In this document: in pieces, positions 1 to 8,509 of the stretch
How positions within the stretch are numbered: position 1 is the stretch's first letter
Layout of the letters: every line of letters begins with the position of its first letter
NCBI GenBank assembly: GCA_003314535.1
Contig: POSG01000017.1
Location: 1 to 64,000 of the forward strand
Reading direction: 5' to 3'
DNA: 64,000 nucleotides
Origin: Geobacter sp.
GTDB taxonomy: Bacteria; Desulfobacterota; Desulfuromonadia; Geobacterales; Geobacteraceae
The notes under the pieces: model-generated
The model's database searches: none
Seen by the model: only the letters and a program-made list of their open reading frames with translations
What the model was told of the DNA's origin: nothing
Made by a program: the position numbers and the translations under genes

Positions 1-1
1 C

Positions 2-43
2 CTCAAGCAGTCCCTGAAAGGAGGTGGGAAGAAAACCTCTTAA
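2..43 (+). CDS. istB: IstB-like transposition helper ATPase, last 13 codons (partial)
   Basis: The open frame enters from the left edge and reads LKQSLKGGGKKTS followed by TAA. IstB proteins of IS21 elements commonly end in a short basic tail of the type R/K-L-K-x-S-L-K-G. It lies directly upstream of the IS21-type terminal repeats, which is where istB ends in this family. Only 13 codons are visible, so the assignment rests mainly on context. Confidence 0.45.
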   Translation, partial: LKQSLKGGGKKTS

Positions 44-75
44 CTCTAGAAGTCTCCCTTTTACTAACCACCGGG

Positions 76-116
76 GGTGGTCAAAATTCGGTGATCACAG
101 GTGGTCAATTTTCGGT
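76..116 (+). repeat. Pair of 17-bp IS21-type terminal direct repeats
   Basis: GGTGGTCAAAATTCGGT at 76-92 and GGTGGTCAATTTTCGGT at 100-116 are direct repeats on a 24-bp pitch. In IS21-like elements such repeated motifs at the ends bind the IstA transposase; that role is inferred here. Confidence 0.5.
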
Positions 117-134
117 TGTCATTTCCAATTGCTC

Positions 135-752
135 TTACGTAGCTGGTTGAGCTGTCTCTTCTGTCTTTGGCCTAAACGCCAGGACTGGTACCGCTTCTTG
201 CTCTTCATCAACAAAGATGTACTCGACATCTTCGGGTTCTGCTGAAGATCCGTTGTACAGAGAGACCTTATCGGACCAATAGTATTGTTCCGAAGAAGAG
301 TCTTTTTCAAGCTTGCCCAAAAAAACTTCGCTCAGCCCCACCTGCGGATCTGCCGATATTCCAAGGATGATATTGTCAAATGCAACCCTTCTTTCCCGGG
401 GAAAAAGGGGCAATTGAGCTTCGTCCACCAAGTCTTTTACCGCCTTGGCAGATGTGGGTAAAAGGCCGGCCCCTCCGACACGGTGATGATGGATAATTGC
501 GTTTCCAACATGGAAACAATATTCATTTCCCTTCAGAGGAACTGTAATAGGGTTGCTTTCGATTTCAGCGGTTGCCCGAATTCTGTTCCAGGTGTTCCGC
601 CAGAGATGTGTACCAAAGGTCCAATTATCGTTGAAGGGATCAGCAGAAAAGGCACGTACGCATGTCTGAACCGAGTCCTTAACGTGGGGGAGAATGTATT
701 GCGAGAGATAAGGGGCGAGGTCTTCAAGTGACGAAATCTGAATCGCTTCCAT
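135..752 (-). CDS. Hypothetical protein, 205 aa
   Basis: A soluble 205-residue protein with no signal peptide, no membrane segment and no motif I recognise. An AAGGAGG ribosome binding site lies 9 nt upstream of the ATG, which supports both the gene and its start. The middle is rich in His and Trp (a WNR segment and an HHHR cluster); the C-terminus is acidic and then Thr/Gln-rich. The stop codon lies only 14 bp from the IS21 end, so the native C-terminus may have been replaced by the insertion. It stands alone on the minus strand at the left edge of the island. Function unknown. Confidence 0.7.
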   Translation of the reverse strand: MEAIQISSLEDLAPYLSQYILPHVKDSVQTCVRAFSADPFNDNWTFGTHLWRNTWNRIRATAEIESNPITVPLKGNEYCFHVGNAIIHHHRVGGAGLLPTSAKAVKDLVDEAQLPLFPRERRVAFDNIILGISADPQVGLSEVFLGKLEKDSSSEQYYWSDKVSLYNGSSAEPEDVEYIFVDEEQEAVPVLAFRPKTEETAQPAT

Positions 753-1283
753 TGACGAATTCCTCCTTAAAGCAGCTTGAGGGGAATTATATGAAGCAAA
801 ATTGCAAAAATCAACAAAAAAATTAAGTGAACAGAAATGTGGGGCTGAAAAATAAAGTTGCTATTAGCAGGTTGCTGGTTGGATAAATGGCAGTAAGCGC
901 AAGTTCCACAACTGCAAAGGCCCTGAAAATAGAAAAGCCTCCTTTATGGGGAGGCCTTTGGTGACATTATGGATAACTGAAAAGTTGCCGATTTGATTGT
1001 TCTTTTTGAACTGCCAGTCTTCGCGCCGCGTTAGATTGCCTACGATCAGCCTGAGCTGCCGTGGCCGATGGTCATTGACCACCGCGAGAAGTCACCTTCC
1101 CGATTCGCCCCCAGATTTTTCAGCGTGGGACTGTTCGCCGCTGCTACCCTTTGCAACGCGTGCCGGTCTGGGTAGTACCTGGACAGATTCACCATTGTGG
1201 TCGGCTCTGCTGGGCCAGTCCGTGTGTCTCAAGGAGACGAAGCGTCACGGTACGCTTTATATGGGTGAAATGTACCAGAACCA
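753..1283. other. Mostly non-coding stretch with a hairpin and a doubtful short ORF
   Basis: A hairpin at 933-960 (AAAAGCCTCC pairing with GGAGGCCTTTG, one bulge) is followed on the minus strand by a T-rich run and could be a terminator. On the minus strand 1046-1195 reads as a 49-codon ORF starting MVNLSRYYPDRHALQ. Its composition looks coding but it lacks a clear ribosome binding site, so it may be a gene remnant. Longer plus-strand ORFs here look random in composition. I recognise nothing else. Confidence 0.3.
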
Positions 1284-1907
1284 TTAGAAATCGTCAACAG
1301 GGTCGTTTTCCATCCGTCCAATCTTTACCTCAAGCCTCCGGATCTTGTTCCTGGCCTTTTTCAGCTCGGTTTCGGTCGATTCCGCGCGACGCGCCTTTTC
1401 CTCTAACCCTGCCTTCATCTTCTCAAGTTCGCTGCGTTCCTTTTGCTGCGCATATGCAATCTTCTCCAGATATTCCATGCGGGATATGGAATCTTGTCTC
1501 ATCTTGGCGGCTTCAGCCAGTTTGCGCTGCGCCTGGTCATCCCGCCGCTCCGCTGCTGTAGCTAATTTTGCCGCATCCTTCACGGCCCTCTTTGATGCCA
1601 CATCAATCGCCAGTATCCGCCGGGCCTGGTCACCAGCGAAGAAACCCGATACACTACCGAGCAGGATACCTATCATTACGTAAGGCCACGCCGCAAATAC
1701 TCCGGACCATCCCCTTTCAAGAAAATCGATTACCCTGAATCCAACCAGTTTGAAATGTTCATGATATGCGAGAAGATAACCGCTTTGCTGGAGGGGCTCA
1801 GTGGTTTTGGCGAAATGGATGATTGCCAGATTGGGCAGTATCCACCAGTTGAGTAGGGCGAACAGGATAAGAACGAGAATGACCACCGCAATCCTTACTT
1901 TATTCAT
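1284..1907 (-). CDS. Membrane protein with two N-terminal helices and a C-terminal coiled coil
   Basis: The 207-residue protein has a hydrophobic helix at about residues 5-27 and a second at about 68-90. The whole C-terminal half is a charged Ala/Glu/Lys/Arg-rich coiled coil (about 105-200). The topology suggests an inner-membrane anchor with a long cytoplasmic coil. The start codon overlaps the stop codon of the upstream recombinase gene (ATGA at 1904-1907), so the two are translationally coupled. No family recognised. A role in maintaining or mobilising the island is conceivable from context alone. Confidence 0.7.
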   Translation of the reverse strand: MNKVRIAVVILVLILFALLNWWILPNLAIIHFAKTTEPLQQSGYLLAYHEHFKLVGFRVIDFLERGWSGVFAAWPYVMIGILLGSVSGFFAGDQARRILAIDVASKRAVKDAAKLATAAERRDDQAQRKLAEAAKMRQDSISRMEYLEKIAYAQQKERSELEKMKAGLEEKARRAESTETELKKARNKIRRLEVKIGRMENDPVDDF

Positions 1908-2794
1908 CTGAGATATGCCTCCGTCGTGTCCTTGTCGAAGTGGCCCACTTCCTGGGCAACGATCCCTTTTGCCTCCTCGTAATTGATACCCCGCAGCTGC
2001 AGCTCCTCCATCCTCTCCTGGGCATAGCTGTGCCGTAGACCGTGCGCCCCGTTGGAAAAGGAAAGCTCCCGCTGGCTCGCCGCGGTGAAGCTCTGACTCC
2101 AGGACTGGCCGCCAGCCAGGTCATAATGCTGGGTGTAATGCACCTCCCTGTCGGTTACCTCTTGCGGCTCATCCAGCCGGGTCGCCTCCAGCTGCTGCGC
2201 CAGCTCCCTCGACAGCAGGACCTCCCGCACCAGGCCCCCTTTCCCTTCCACCGTGTACCGCTCACCCTCCCGTCCGGTGAAGCGCTCCACGCTCCACTCC
2301 CGGTGGCCGGAGGATTGTCTTTCCTCTGTCGGTCTGATGGTCAGGAGTTCGTGGGCACGGAGACCGGCGCAATGGGCAATGCGGGTAGCCAGGCTGTTTC
2401 GTTCCGACTGGGCGGACGCGATCCGTTCCACCTGGGCGGCGGTGTAGCTTCTAGTGGACAGGTGGGTCTCCCGTTCGCTCCTCACCACGTCGAGCCGTAC
2501 CCCCAGGTGCATTTGCATTGCCTGGCGATCTAGGTCGAGGGTCTTTTGGGAAACCAAGGCGGCCCGGTCGGCAAGGTACTGTTGGGCAGTCTCGACGCTC
2601 AGTCCGCGGAGATCGCCCAGCTTGTGTTCCTGCTGGTATTCGGCAACCCCCTTGAGGGCCTGCTCGTAATTTCGTGCAGTGCCGACGCTGTGAATCCTGC
2701 CGTCGTCCCGATGATCGTGGCGTCCTTTACCCAGGGCGACCTTCTGTGATATGGCATGCTCGGATTGGGCTTTTGGTGTGCGGAAGCTCGGCAT
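1904..2794 (-). CDS. Tyrosine recombinase / phage-type integrase family protein
   Basis: The 296-residue protein has the catalytic layout of tyrosine recombinases. An Arg sits in a CAGLRAHELL segment near residue 145, a Lys in the GKGG turn, the HGLRHSYA box gives His-x-x-Arg, a GH follows, and a Tyr lies close to the C-terminus (TTEAYLR). The first 120 residues resemble a SAM-like core-binding domain. It is the second tyrosine recombinase in this island; the P4-type integrase at 6351-7595 sits at the att site, so this one may act in internal resolution or mobilisation instead. It overlaps the membrane-protein gene by 4 bp and lies in a minus-strand run behind the primase. Confidence 0.8.
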   Translation of the reverse strand: MPSFRTPKAQSEHAISQKVALGKGRHDHRDDGRIHSVGTARNYEQALKGVAEYQQEHKLGDLRGLSVETAQQYLADRAALVSQKTLDLDRQAMQMHLGVRLDVVRSERETHLSTRSYTAAQVERIASAQSERNSLATRIAHCAGLRAHELLTIRPTEERQSSGHREWSVERFTGREGERYTVEGKGGLVREVLLSRELAQQLEATRLDEPQEVTDREVHYTQHYDLAGGQSWSQSFTAASQRELSFSNGAHGLRHSYAQERMEELQLRGINYEEAKGIVAQEVGHFDKDTTEAYLR

Positions 2795-2805
2795 GTATTC
2801 CCCCG

Positions 2806-3108
2806 TTACCTGTCCTCGCCTGACAGAGGCGGTCCCGATTCCATTGCGACCGCCTGAGCCCCGTGCAGTTCCGGCAGCTTTTTGAGATACCGGTCAATGG
2901 TGCTGCGGTTGACCTTGCAGCGGTGCTGCACCCGCAGCCACTCGACCAGGTCGGCGCACGAGGCGCCTGCCCGTTTCATCGCGACCAGCTCGGCACGGTA
3001 CCGGTCGAGGCGACTCCTGCGGTAGAGCTTGCGCCTCGCTTCGGCGCGGCGGGCACGGATGCGTTCCACCTCCGCCAGTGCGTCAAATGTCTCGTCCCCC
3101 TTGCTCAT
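2806..3108 (-). CDS. Small basic protein with a helix-turn-helix-like C-terminus
   Basis: I chose the start at 3108 (100 aa) because GGAGG lies 7 nt upstream. The open frame continues 73 codons further up, but that extension runs through the inverted-repeat region and has no coding character. The protein is Arg/Lys-rich. Residues 40-80 (KRAGASCADLVEWLRVQHR, then VNRSTIDRYLKKL) read like a helix-turn-helix of the kind found in small relaxosome or replication accessory proteins of plasmids and integrative elements. It lies between the structured region at 3109-3451 and the recombinase gene, so DNA binding near those repeats is plausible but inferred. Confidence 0.6.
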   Translation of the reverse strand: MSKGDETFDALAEVERIRARRAEARRKLYRRSRLDRYRAELVAMKRAGASCADLVEWLRVQHRCKVNRSTIDRYLKKLPELHGAQAVAMESGPPLSGEDR

Positions 3109-3153
3109 GCTGCTGTCCTCCCCATTGTGTCGCATCGTTCCCCGCAAACCCGC

Positions 3154-3290
3154 GCCGGTGTTGTCCCCGCGCTGTGTCCGCGCATGCTGACACAGCGCGG
3201 GGACTGAGGGGGCGGTATAAACACCGGCAACATTCGCACACGCCGAGCAGCTGCATAAGCTGCCGCCGGTAATTACTGTGACCCCCTCAG
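3154..3290. repeat. Nested inverted repeats beside the primase gene (candidate origin or control region)
   Basis: A perfect 16-bp inverted repeat (3163-3178 and 3189-3204, core CCCCGCGCTGTGTC) is enclosed by a perfect 9-bp one (3154-3162, GCCGGTGTT; 3220-3228, AACACCGGC). A further pair, CTGAGGGGG at 3204-3212 and CCCCCTCAG at 3282-3290, starts on the last base of the inner repeat. A small hairpin, GCAGCT/AGCTGC, lies at 3247-3263. The whole gap 3109-3451 has no convincing gene. Its place between a primase-helicase gene and a small DNA-binding-like gene suggests a replication or transfer origin, or a terminator complex; this is inference. Confidence 0.6.
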
Positions 3291-3451
3291 TTTCCGCTCC
3301 GCGCATCAGCGCGGATGTCCCAGGCACGCCGGCAGATGCCTGCGTTTCGCAGCGTCGCTTTCGGCAGCCTGGCGAGACGCGCCGCCATCATGTGCCCTGA
3401 TTGCGACGCCCTCCTCCCGCAATTCCCGGAAGAGGCCATTGAGCCGAGCCT

Positions 3452-5833
3452 TCATGGCGGCATCTCCAGGTCATCCCCGGTCAAAAACAATACGGTATCT
3501 TCGGGGGTTTCTTCCGTAACACCGTCACAAGCCTCGCTGGTTGCGGATTTGCATGTTACGTTTTTCATGTCGGAAACGAAACATGTCGGATGACGTGACG
3601 GATAATGTGTCGGATGATCCGTCACGGTTAAATCCGCATGGTTGTTGGTTTGTGACGTTGTTACGGATAATTCAGGGGGGTAGGACAGATATCGTGAAAA
3701 GGCCTCCTTGAATTGTTCGAGGGTGTACCCTTTGGCGGTTTCTATCCCGATTCGGATGGTATGGGAAAGGATGCCGTATTCCCGGAGACGCTTTGCCACC
3801 TGCCGGGGAGTTATCGCATTCCCCCGGTTGAAGGTGTCCCAGGGCTTTTCCTCATCGGCGCACAGGAGCCGAATCAGCTCTGCCGTGGTTATCCGGTCCC
3901 GGTCATCGCCGAAGATCTCCCGGATGTCGGCAAGGAGTTCCGTGCCGACCGTCTGTGCCGAGCTCTCGTTGCCGGACAGTTTCAGCGCCGCCGTGGTGCC
4001 GAGCTGCAGCCACTCGTTACCGGCCGCCATGGCAATGGCAAGGAGCGGCTCCCAGTTGTCCTGCGCCCGGTCGTTCAGGCTTTGGGGGAGCGGTGGCCGG
4101 GCCTGCCTCACCTGGTCCCGGTAATCCTCGGCAAAACGCGCCAGCTTTGACCGCAGGGCATCGAACAGCCCCGGTTCGGCATGGCGGATGCGGTCCACCT
4201 CTTCGTGGGGCAACTTGCGCCGCAATTCCAGGATGATTGCCCTGTCCATCAGGGTGTCGGCAACGCGGCCGATTCCGGCCAGGGCCTTGGCCCCCCAGGT
4301 GTTGAACCTGGTCGGGGTGAAACTGTCACCCACGGTGCGGATGACATAGGCGCTCTCCCGGGTATGGCCGCTGTTCAAAATTCCGCGCAGCTCCTCGTTG
4401 TCCTTCATGAAGGCGTCAGCCTCGTCGATCAGCAGGGTGGGACACCAGGCGTCGATGGTGCGGTACAGGGCCGCCGGGGAAATGCTGCTGGTGGTGACGG
4501 CCCGGGCAGACAACCGTCCCAGGAGAAACAGGAGTTGCGACTTGCCACACCGCTTCTCCGGTGCGGTTATGATCACCAGGGGCGCAACCTGCACCACGTC
4601 GATAAACCAGGTCATGGCGGCCCACAAGGCCACCGTTTGGGCGGTCTCCCGTTCGCAGACGATGAACCGCCGGACCGTGGCGGCAATGTCGGCCAGCAGT
4701 TGCGCCGGTTCTACCTGATCCGGCCAAGGCTCGACCTCGGCAACGGGAAGGTCATCGGCAACGGGACCCTTGCGGGCATTCCTGACGGCAGCATCCAGGG
4801 TCGCGGGCCGGACGCCGAGCGCCCTTGCTTCTTGCCTGCGCACCTGGTCGTAGTGCAGGGGGGTGAGTTTTGACAATCTCTCGATAACGGCTTCCAGAGG
4901 GTAATCGGAGGCTTCGTTTCCGGAGGGTGAGGCAGGGGCGGGCGTGGTCGCCATTTCAATACAGGTCATGACCGCCTCCGGCCCTGCCAGCCGGGCCAGG
5001 TCGTTGAAGTCGGTATCTTTTTCTGTCCTGGTGGCTGTAAAACGGGGAACGGCAAGCAGGCCCGACACGGCCAGCGCCGCTTCGGTGGCTTTCGTCATAC
5101 CGGGGTTTCCCTCTGTGGCATGATCGTCATCGGCACAGACGATCAAGGCAGTGTCGGGATACTTTTGCCGCAGCGCCTCTGCCACCGGCTTCAGGTTGCC
5201 GGCAGTGAAGGAGCAGGCCACGGCATGGCCGGTGAGTTCATGGAGCGTGGCGCTGGTAGCGTAGCCTTCGGCAATCAGGATTCTGTCTTTCGCTTGGCCG
5301 ATGGCATGGTAAAAACCGGTTATGGCTGTGCCCGCCTTGAACCGCTTGCTTCCATCCGGCAGGATGAATTGCAGGCCGTGCATGGTCCCGGCGGTGTCCC
5401 GGATGGGGACCAGAAGCGCAGCCCGCAGTTGCCGGATGCCATGGGCCTTGATCGCCTTTGCAACAAGGTAGGGATGTTTTTCATCAGCGTCCCGGACTTT
5501 CTTCCAGAGATTCGCCGATTTCTCCCGGCATTGCTTCCGAATCTCCAACTCCAGCTTGGTGGCCTCTTCCTTCGCCTGTTTCACCCGGACCAGGAAGGCG
5601 GCCTGCTCTTCCGGATTCTTGTCGGAGACGGCCTGCCAGGTTTCCGAGATGCCGGAGCGCCAACAGCCGAATATGCCGCCTGTGCCGTCATCGAAGAGTT
5701 TGCACCAGCCGGCCTTATCGTTCTTCCGGACACTGGTGGCAAACCTGACCATTTTGCCCGGCACGATGTCGGAAGGGCGAGGGGCGCCGCCTGTTGCTTC
5801 CCGGATTGCGTCGAGAAAATTCTCAATTCTCAC
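3452..5833 (-). CDS. TOPRIM-domain primase fused to a DUF3631 helicase-like domain
   Basis: A 793-residue protein of the kind that primes replication of P4-like and plasmid-like elements. The N-terminal 120 residues resemble a primase-associated domain (DDGTGGIFGCW). A TOPRIM domain follows at about 185-260, with Glu in RILIAEGYATS and the acidic CADDDH triad. Residues about 400-620 form a DUF3631-type P-loop region (ITAPEKRCGKS as Walker A, TLLIDEADAF as Walker B). The C-terminal 100 residues are Ser/Thr-rich and probably disordered. It starts 10 bp after the AlpA-type gene ends, so the two are probably co-transcribed. Primase and helicase activities are inferred from the domains. Confidence 0.85.
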   Translation of the reverse strand: MRIENFLDAIREATGGAPRPSDIVPGKMVRFATSVRKNDKAGWCKLFDDGTGGIFGCWRSGISETWQAVSDKNPEEQAAFLVRVKQAKEEATKLELEIRKQCREKSANLWKKVRDADEKHPYLVAKAIKAHGIRQLRAALLVPIRDTAGTMHGLQFILPDGSKRFKAGTAITGFYHAIGQAKDRILIAEGYATSATLHELTGHAVACSFTAGNLKPVAEALRQKYPDTALIVCADDDHATEGNPGMTKATEAALAVSGLLAVPRFTATRTEKDTDFNDLARLAGPEAVMTCIEMATTPAPASPSGNEASDYPLEAVIERLSKLTPLHYDQVRRQEARALGVRPATLDAAVRNARKGPVADDLPVAEVEPWPDQVEPAQLLADIAATVRRFIVCERETAQTVALWAAMTWFIDVVQVAPLVIITAPEKRCGKSQLLFLLGRLSARAVTTSSISPAALYRTIDAWCPTLLIDEADAFMKDNEELRGILNSGHTRESAYVIRTVGDSFTPTRFNTWGAKALAGIGRVADTLMDRAIILELRRKLPHEEVDRIRHAEPGLFDALRSKLARFAEDYRDQVRQARPPLPQSLNDRAQDNWEPLLAIAMAAGNEWLQLGTTAALKLSGNESSAQTVGTELLADIREIFGDDRDRITTAELIRLLCADEEKPWDTFNRGNAITPRQVAKRLREYGILSHTIRIGIETAKGYTLEQFKEAFSRYLSYPPELSVTTSQTNNHADLTVTDHPTHYPSRHPTCFVSDMKNVTCKSATSEACDGVTEETPEDTVLFLTGDDLEMPP

Positions 5834-5843
5834 AGGCCGTCCC

Positions 5844-6080
5844 CTATGTGGGCTGCCCTTCGATAAGTGCCCGGATATCTGAAATTTTCCAGGCGGTAAT
5901 CTTCGGGCCGAGCTTTACCGGTTGCGGAAACCGTCCGGACTTGACCCCGGCCCACCAGGTACTCTTGGAGACCGGAATGATCGGGGGGATCGGGGGATTG
6001 GCCTTGGGATTGCCGATGATGTGGGGGAGCCGGACAAAGCCCGTTTCCGGCAAGGTTGGTTTGGTTGCAAGGATTTCCAT
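5844..6080 (-). CDS. AlpA-family transcriptional regulator / excisionase-like protein
   Basis: The 78-residue protein has the AlpA/MerR-like winged-helix pattern: a central SKSTWWAGVKSGRFP helix pair, then QPVKLGPKITAWKISDIRAL, where the Trp-Lys step and terminal helix are typical. I chose the start at 6080 because GGAGG lies 8 nt upstream; ATG codons at 6095 and further up are in frame without a better site. AlpA proteins act as regulators or recombination directionality factors for P4-type integrases, and such an integrase lies just upstream here. It is followed after 10 bp by the primase gene. Confidence 0.8.
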   Translation of the reverse strand: MEILATKPTLPETGFVRLPHIIGNPKANPPIPPIIPVSKSTWWAGVKSGRFPQPVKLGPKITAWKISDIRALIEGQPT

Positions 6081-6115
6081 TTGATCTGCCTCCATGGATT
6101 CTTTGTTGGATTAAC

Positions 6116-6155
6116 AAAAAAGGCCATCACCCTTGCAATAAAGGTAATGGCCTTT
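6116..6155 (-). terminator. Rho-independent terminator downstream of the P4-type integrase
   Basis: Read on the minus strand, GGCCATTACC and GGTGATGGCC form a 10-bp stem (one wobble) around an 11-nt loop, followed by a run of six T. It ends transcription from the integrase before the AlpA-type gene. Confidence 0.65.
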
Positions 6156-6350
6156 GCTTAAAGACACGAAGTCTTGTGCCGTGACCTTGACCCCGCCATG
6201 TAAGCGGAATCAACATATGTCGGACGGCATTATACCAATTCAAACGAGAACGTCAACAAGAATTATCAGCTAAAACCTTTTTAAAACAATATGTTACAGA
6301 TGGAAAACCTGGGAAACATGGTGAACAATTACCATTCGAAAGGGATGTGA

Positions 6351-7595
6351 CTACCGGGACGTCCGACCAGTTAACGGTGTAACTTTCGCCCCGCTCTTGA
6401 GTCCGTCCAGATAATCGGCCCATGTCTGCATCATCTTCTTGCGCTCGTCAAGGTGGGAGGTTCGGTTGTAGGCCCTTCCAAGGGGGTCGCGAACGGAGTG
6501 ACTGAGTTGATGCTCGATGAGAACAACCGGTACGCGCAGCACTTCATCGAGAATGGTTCGAGCCGAAGCCCTGAACCCGTGGGCAGTCGCCTCGTCCTTG
6601 GTAAATCCCATGCGGCGCAGGGCTGCGTTATAGGCGTTGTCGCTCATGCATCTATGTGCAGAACGCTGGCAGGGAAAGAGGTACTTGCCGGAGCCGGTGA
6701 GAGATCGCAGGGATTCCAGAACGGCAAGCGCCTGCCTGGACAGGGGGACAATATGGGGCTGTTTCATCTTCATCCGGGATGCGGGGATCTCCCAGATGGC
6801 ATTGTCGAGATCAATCTCGGTCCATTCGGCGGCCCTCAGTTCCCCCGGCCTGCAGAAAAACAGAGGGAGGAGCTGGAGGGCGCACTTGACGATATAGCTG
6901 CCCTCATAGGCATCTATTGCCCTGAGGAGTTGAACGAGTTTTTCCGGGGTTGTTGGGGCGGCATGGTGCCCATTCTTGACCGGGGGCAATGCCCCCCTGA
7001 GGTCAGATGCGATATCGCGCTCGGACCGCTCCGTCACCACGGCGTAACGAAAAATCATCCCACAGTGGTGCCGCAGGCGGTGAGCCGTGTCGAGTGCGCC
7101 GCGACCGGCTATGCGTTCCAGGACCTTGAGGAGTTCCAACGGCTTGATCTCGGAGATGGGGCGGGAGCCCAGGGGAGGGAAAATGTCTTTTTCAAGACGG
7201 TGGAGGATATCGGCACCATGTTTCGGCGACCATTTACCGGCGGAGGAAAATTTGTGATGCCATTCTCTGGCCACTACTTCAAACGTATTCGCGGCTTTGT
7301 CTTTTGCGGCGGACTTCACGAGCTTTTTCATCTCTCCAGGGTCCACGCCGTTTGCCAGCAACCTCTTGGCATCTTCCCGGCGCTGCCTGGCGGCTTCGAG
7401 GGAGACTACCGGATAGGCGCCCAGAGCCAACTTTTTTTCTTTGCCGCCATACCGGTATTTGAGGTTCCAGAGCTTTCCGCCGGAGGGGGTAATCAGCAAA
7501 AAAAGGCCCCCACCGTCATACAGTTTGACCTCTTTTTCCTGGGGTTTTGCCTTGTCGATTTTTATGGCGGATAAAGGAATAATCCTCTTTGGCAT
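6351..7595 (-). CDS. P4-type tyrosine integrase of the left island
   Basis: The 414-residue protein has the full layout of P4-like tRNA-targeting integrases. An N-terminal DUF4102 arm-binding domain (about 1-95) begins with the usual LYDGGGLFLLITPSGGKLW pattern, a core-binding domain covers about 105-200, and the C-terminus is catalytic. Catalytic residues are visible: Arg in FCRPGELRAAEW, the HGFRASART box, a late His in IEHQLSH, and Tyr in GRAYNR. The gene points away from the att-like repeat at 7773-7805, about 180 bp from its start, the usual position beside the attachment site. It should catalyse integration of the left island into the tRNA-Phe 3' end. Confidence 0.9.
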   Translation of the reverse strand: MPKRIIPLSAIKIDKAKPQEKEVKLYDGGGLFLLITPSGGKLWNLKYRYGGKEKKLALGAYPVVSLEAARQRREDAKRLLANGVDPGEMKKLVKSAAKDKAANTFEVVAREWHHKFSSAGKWSPKHGADILHRLEKDIFPPLGSRPISEIKPLELLKVLERIAGRGALDTAHRLRHHCGMIFRYAVVTERSERDIASDLRGALPPVKNGHHAAPTTPEKLVQLLRAIDAYEGSYIVKCALQLLPLFFCRPGELRAAEWTEIDLDNAIWEIPASRMKMKQPHIVPLSRQALAVLESLRSLTGSGKYLFPCQRSAHRCMSDNAYNAALRRMGFTKDEATAHGFRASARTILDEVLRVPVVLIEHQLSHSVRDPLGRAYNRTSHLDERKKMMQTWADYLDGLKSGAKVTPLTGRTSR

Positions 7596-7715
7596 GGCCT
7601 TATCCTCCGTTTGGGGGCCTGCGATTTTTCATGGGGGCTTTTTGCCCCTCACTCGCCCCCAAAAACCTCGGATTTCAGTATACCAAAGCGGATTACATTG
7701 GACAATCCTAAAAGA

Positions 7716-7741
7716 AAAAGCCCCTATTTCTAGGGGCTTTT
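7716..7741. terminator. Bidirectional terminator-like hairpin
   Basis: AAAAGCCCCTA (7716-7726) and TAGGGGCTTTT (7731-7741) are perfectly complementary across a 4-nt loop, with A and T runs on the outside. It lies between the integrase start and the att repeat and probably insulates the island end. Confidence 0.6.
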
Positions 7742-7772
7742 CATACCACATCGGTTTGTGGTGGACTGTTTA

Positions 7773-7805
7773 ATGGTGCCCAGGGACGGAATCGAACCGC
7801 CGACA
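7773..7805. repeat. att-like copy of the tRNA-Phe 3' end (33 bp)
   Basis: Bases 7773-7805 are identical to 25756-25788, the 3' part of the tRNA-Phe gene with its CCA; the match breaks after GCCGACA. P4-type integrases recombine within tRNA 3' ends, and the integrase at 6351-7595 lies next to this copy. It therefore marks one end of the left island; the other end is outside the window. Confidence 0.85.
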
Positions 7806-7886
7806 AGAGGATTTCAACGTTATTGCTTCCCTCTGGATTATGTCGGGCAACCTCCCCAAAGTATTGCACTGTCTTTTCCCTAATGA

Positions 7887-8168
7887 ACGAATGTCTTCGC
7901 ACTGAGCGGGCGGCTGCCTGCAGACAGGGACGCGTTTCTCCACCGGATCGGCGCCTACCAGAAATTGCCTCCCTTGGAAAAGGCGCGCTATCTATTGTGC
8001 CGATATATCAGCGAAGGCTATGCGGACTGCGTCAGATCCTGGAATTCGTATGACAGTTCGCTCCACTCCCTCATCCTCAATTCCGTCAGAGAAGGCTGGA
8101 GACGCGCTGGAACTTGTCGACCGCGCAGTTTCCGCCATCAAGTCGAAAGGCATACCTTAGAGCATTAA
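7887..8168 (+). pseudogene. Open-frame gene fragment without a start codon
   Basis: After a TGA at 7884-7886 the frame stays open for 93 codons and reads like real protein in its centre (LPADRDAFLHRIGAY, then LEKARYLLCRYISEGYADC). No usable ATG, GTG or TTG with a ribosome binding site precedes the coding-like part, and the last 25 codons become basic and random-looking. It is probably a remnant left by recombination between the att copies. I do not recognise the family. From here to 8509 I see nothing else. Confidence 0.3.
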
Positions 8169-8509
8169 CAGAACTGCTATCCCTTTACAGTCGACGATAC
8201 ATGTGAATCATTTAGAAACTCGCTAACGCACCCAACTTGGCAGAAGGCGCAGGTACATCTATCGCCATGCAGGGCAAAAGAGCTGCAAATCCGGTGGGTT
8301 ACACGTATTATGCGAGCCTTCTGTGCAAGTGGTATCATTGTTGCTCAGGAATGGCCATAGGAATGCTCGCCCCCGAGTAAACGGCCAGGTTGCTTGCCGC
8401 ATTTCCGGAGGCGGACTGCAAGGGCTTCAGTCGTTATCAATAGGGAAAAGCAAGAATAAACCGCCATTGCTGTGATGCAGTCGGCGCATCTCACACAAAG
8501 GAGAGTTGC

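Larger units (their letters stand above)
1..121 (+). mobile_element. Right end of an IS21-family insertion sequence
   Basis: The first 43 bases encode the last codons of an IstB-like helper ATPase. They are followed by two near-identical 17-bp direct repeats (76-92 and 100-116, two mismatches) of the GGTGGTCAAATTTTCGGT type. Such inner repeats are typical of IS21-family termini, and the outer end ...TGTCA at 117-121 fits the TG...CA ends of the family. The rest of the element lies left of the window. Family assignment is from recalled end sequences and could not be checked here. Confidence 0.55.

Noticed and set aside
997-1561. Plus-strand open frames left of 1.56 kb
   Set aside because: Ser/Arg/Pro-rich random-looking composition, no ribosome binding site, and partial overlap with the better-supported minus-strand gene at 1284-1907.
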